Of a DNA stretch of 6,659 nt, positions 5,380 through 6,659 are shown piece after piece. The translations under genes were made by a program, and so were the position numbers. Every line of letters begins with the position of its first letter. Positions within the stretch are counted from its first letter, which is position 1. The notes under the pieces were generated by a model that ran no database searches, was not told the DNA's origin, and worked only from the letters and a program-made list of their open reading frames with translations. This DNA is from Actinomycetota bacterium (lineage in GTDB: Bacteria > Actinomycetota > Thermoleophilia > UBA2241): the NCBI GenBank assembly GCA_012719015.1, contig JAAYBE010000036.1, forward strand, positions 1 to 6,659. Reading direction: 5' to 3'.

Positions 5380-5760
5380 ATGAGCGACCACACCAGCAAG
5401 ATCCGCATCGCCGTCCCTTCGGAATCGCCCGGCGGCCTCGACGCGCGTCGGTCGGGGCACTTCGGCCGCTGCGAGTGCTTCACCATCGTCGATCTTCAGG
5501 ACGGCGCGGTCGGCGAGGTGCAGGTGCTCACCAACGCGCCGCACACTGAGGGCGGCTGCATGGCCCCGGTCATGGCTCTGGCGGAGCACATGGTCGACGC
5601 CATCGTGGTCGACGGGATCGGCGGCAGACCGCTCCTGGGCTTCAACCAGGTGGGCATCGCGGTCCACTCCGGGGTCGGAGCGGACGTGAGGACGGCGGTC
5701 GACGCCTACCTGCAGGGCGACCTGCCGGTCGTGGACCTCGAGGGCGCCTGCCGACACTGA
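5380..5760 (+). CDS. NifX/NafY-fold protein, cysteine-containing
   Basis: This 126-residue protein is a second member of the dinitrogenase iron-molybdenum cofactor family, of a different branch from the one at 3888. It shows GHFGRCECFTIVD at 26-38 in the place of the RFGRAxxFxIVD motif, then HTEGGCMAPV at 55-64 and VDAIVVDGIGGRPLLGFNQV at 72-91. Cysteines are at 31, 33, 60 and 124, and it ends CRH, so metal or Fe-S ligation by sulfur is plausible here. The start at ATG 5380 is chosen because GGAG at 5371-5374 lies five bases upstream; ATG 5365 would add five residues. It follows the UPF0251 gene by 31 bases and is probably co-transcribed with it. Relatives commonly sit beside UPF0251 genes. 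Whether it carries a cofactor is not known. Confidence 0.87.
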   Translation: MSDHTSKIRIAVPSESPGGLDARRSGHFGRCECFTIVDLQDGAVGEVQVLTNAPHTEGGCMAPVMALAEHMVDAIVVDGIGGRPLLGFNQVGIAVHSGVGADVRTAVDAYLQGDLPVVDLEGACRH

Positions 5761-5791
5761 GCCCCCTCGCCACGGCGCCGCACTCGCGCTC

Positions 5792-6382
5792 TCAGCGCTT
5801 CCGGGCGACGACGGCCAGATGATGCCGAAGAAGCGCGCCGGGCGCGTGCGCTTCAACTACGTCGAGGCCCATACGGTCCACGATGCCTCGCACGGCGTCC
5901 AGGCCGAGTGCGTGACCGGGTGAAGGGCCGATCGGCCGCTCCTGGTCGCCCCAGTCGACCACCACGAAGAGACCGCCGGGCCGCAACACGCGCAGCACCT
6001 CCTCCAGAGCATCGGGCTGGTCATGGAGGTGGTGCAGTACGTCGACCATCAGGACACGGTCGGCCTCCCCGTCGTCGAGCGGCACGATGTTGTCGCTCGT
6101 CTCGACCAGGGCGACCCGGTCGGTCAGTCCGGTCGTCAATCTGAGACGGAAGAGCTCGGCCAGCCGCGGCAGCGCCTCCACCGCCACGACCCGGCCGTCC
6201 GGCACCGCTGCGGCCACCGCGACGGTGTAGATGCCGGTGCCGGCGCCGTAATCCACGACGGTCTCCGCCCCCTCGAGCCGCAGCAGCGCGACGACGGCGG
6301 CCTGCGGAAGCGCCGCGAGCCGCTGCGGATCTTCCAGGCCCTCCGCATGCGCCGGATCGAACGGGACGGTCATCTCAGGCAT
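5792..6382 (-). CDS. Class I SAM-dependent methyltransferase
   Basis: This 196-residue leftward protein has the Rossmann methyltransferase core: motif I VVDYGAGTGIYTVAVA at 42-57, the acidic residue Glu69 ending the second strand (VVAVEA), a motif II-like region with DVLHHLHD at 114-121, and LRPGGLFVVVDW at 133-144. It belongs to the Methyltransf_11/25 type, whose substrates cannot be read from sequence. ATG 6382 overlaps the stop of the OsmC-like gene by eight bases; ATG 6373, three codons in, follows that stop and is equally possible, as neither has a clear ribosome site. It is co-directional with the OsmC gene and converges on the NifX-like gene with only 31 bases between stops. Its link to the Fe-S cluster genes is not evident. 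Confidence 0.88.
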   Translation of the reverse strand: MPEMTVPFDPAHAEGLEDPQRLAALPQAAVVALLRLEGAETVVDYGAGTGIYTVAVAAAVPDGRVVAVEALPRLAELFRLRLTTGLTDRVALVETSDNIVPLDDGEADRVLMVDVLHHLHDQPDALEEVLRVLRPGGLFVVVDWGDQERPIGPSPGHALGLDAVRGIVDRMGLDVVEAHAPGALLRHHLAVVARKR

Positions 6383-6659
6383 CGGACGTGGTGATCTGGA
6401 ACTCGGGCGGCCGCTGCAGATGCTTCTTCACCGCGCACAGGTTCATGGCGTTGACGACCGCGGCTTTGTACTTCTCAGGAAAGCCCTCGGGCAGCTTGAG
6501 GTCCAGGTCTATCCTCGTGATCAACCCGATCGTGGGGTCGGTCTGCGACGACATGGTGATGCTGGAGCCCGTCGGATCGATCCCGCGCTGCTGCATGAAC
6601 CCCAGAGCATAGATGCCGGCGCACGTACCGATGGACGCCATGAAGAGGTCGAACGGCGC
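6375..6659 (-). CDS. OsmC-family protein, N-terminus outside the window
   Basis: The last 94 residues of a leftward gene are visible and the reading frame is open to the window edge, so the start lies beyond 6659. The segment APFDLFMASIGTCAGIYALG with Cys13 of the visible part, and NLCAVKKHLQRPPEFQI with Cys75, give the two conserved cysteines of OsmC/Ohr-type proteins, which reduce organic hydroperoxides through a Cys pair. PEGFPEKYKAAVVNA between them is typical of the OsmC-like group in anaerobes. Complete members are about 130-150 residues, so roughly a third is missing. The stop overlaps the start of the methyltransferase gene, so the two are likely one transcript. The sub-family (OsmC, Ohr or YhfA-like) and substrate cannot be settled from this portion. 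Confidence 0.88.
   Translation of the reverse strand, partial: APFDLFMASIGTCAGIYALGFMQQRGIDPTGSSITMSSQTDPTIGLITRIDLDLKLPEGFPEKYKAAVVNAMNLCAVKKHLQRPPEFQITTSDA

Noticed and set aside
3888..5760. Nitrogen fixation locus, suggested by two NifX-family proteins
   Set aside because: No nifH, nifD, nifK, nifE, nifN or nifB is visible, and the context is Orp-like, so the family name should not be read as function.
5786..5798. GCGCT-CTC-AGCGC hairpin between the convergent NifX-like and methyltransferase genes
   Set aside because: The stem is only five pairs with a 3-base loop, it overlaps the minus-strand stop codon and has just two T's after it, so it is not a convincing terminator.

Overview
The window comes from a high-G+C genome (coding third positions are almost all G or C). 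It carries a set of iron-sulfur and ParA/MinD-type genes typical of strict anaerobes. High G+C, GTG/ATG stop-start junctions and anaerobe-type families suggest an anaerobic actinobacterium (for example a Coriobacteriia relative), but this is inference; a high-G+C deltaproteobacterium or firmicute is not excluded.

Layout. At the left edge is the 5' end of a leftward gene whose cysteine-rich N-terminus looks like the DUF1847 metal-binding family. A 196-base divergent intergenic region (98-293) follows, with a rightward promoter and a palindromic operator. A tightly packed rightward operon then runs from 294 to 4253: a Gly/Arg-rich DUF5320-type protein, a 2x[4Fe-4S] ferredoxin with an unusual Arg-rich N-terminus, two tandem MinD/ParA-like ATPases each with an inserted 2x[4Fe-4S] ferredoxin domain, a COG0731-like radical SAM protein with a C-terminal winged-helix-like segment, and a cysteine-free NifX/ORP-like protein. 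An unrecognised 148-residue ORF (4312-4758) probably belongs to the same transcript. A second promoter with nearly the same operator precedes a UPF0251/DUF134 DNA-binding protein (4815-5348), which is followed by a second, cysteine-containing NifX-like protein (5380-5760). Converging on these from the right are a class I SAM-dependent methyltransferase (5792-6382, minus) and an incomplete OsmC-family protein (6375 to the window end, minus).

How it may work. The core resembles the Orange-protein (Orp) gene neighbourhood of Desulfovibrio, where two ferredoxin-containing ParA/MinD ATPases and a small NifX-fold protein holding a Mo/Cu sulfide cluster form a complex linked to septum positioning. 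No nitrogenase gene is visible, so the NifX-fold proteins need not concern nitrogen fixation. The most interesting feature is a near-identical 12-base sequence, TGAGC(G/A)TATGCT, starting at the last base of the predicted -10 hexamer at both rightward promoters. One of these promoters drives the HTH protein, suggesting an autoregulated two-promoter regulon controlled by the UPF0251 protein.
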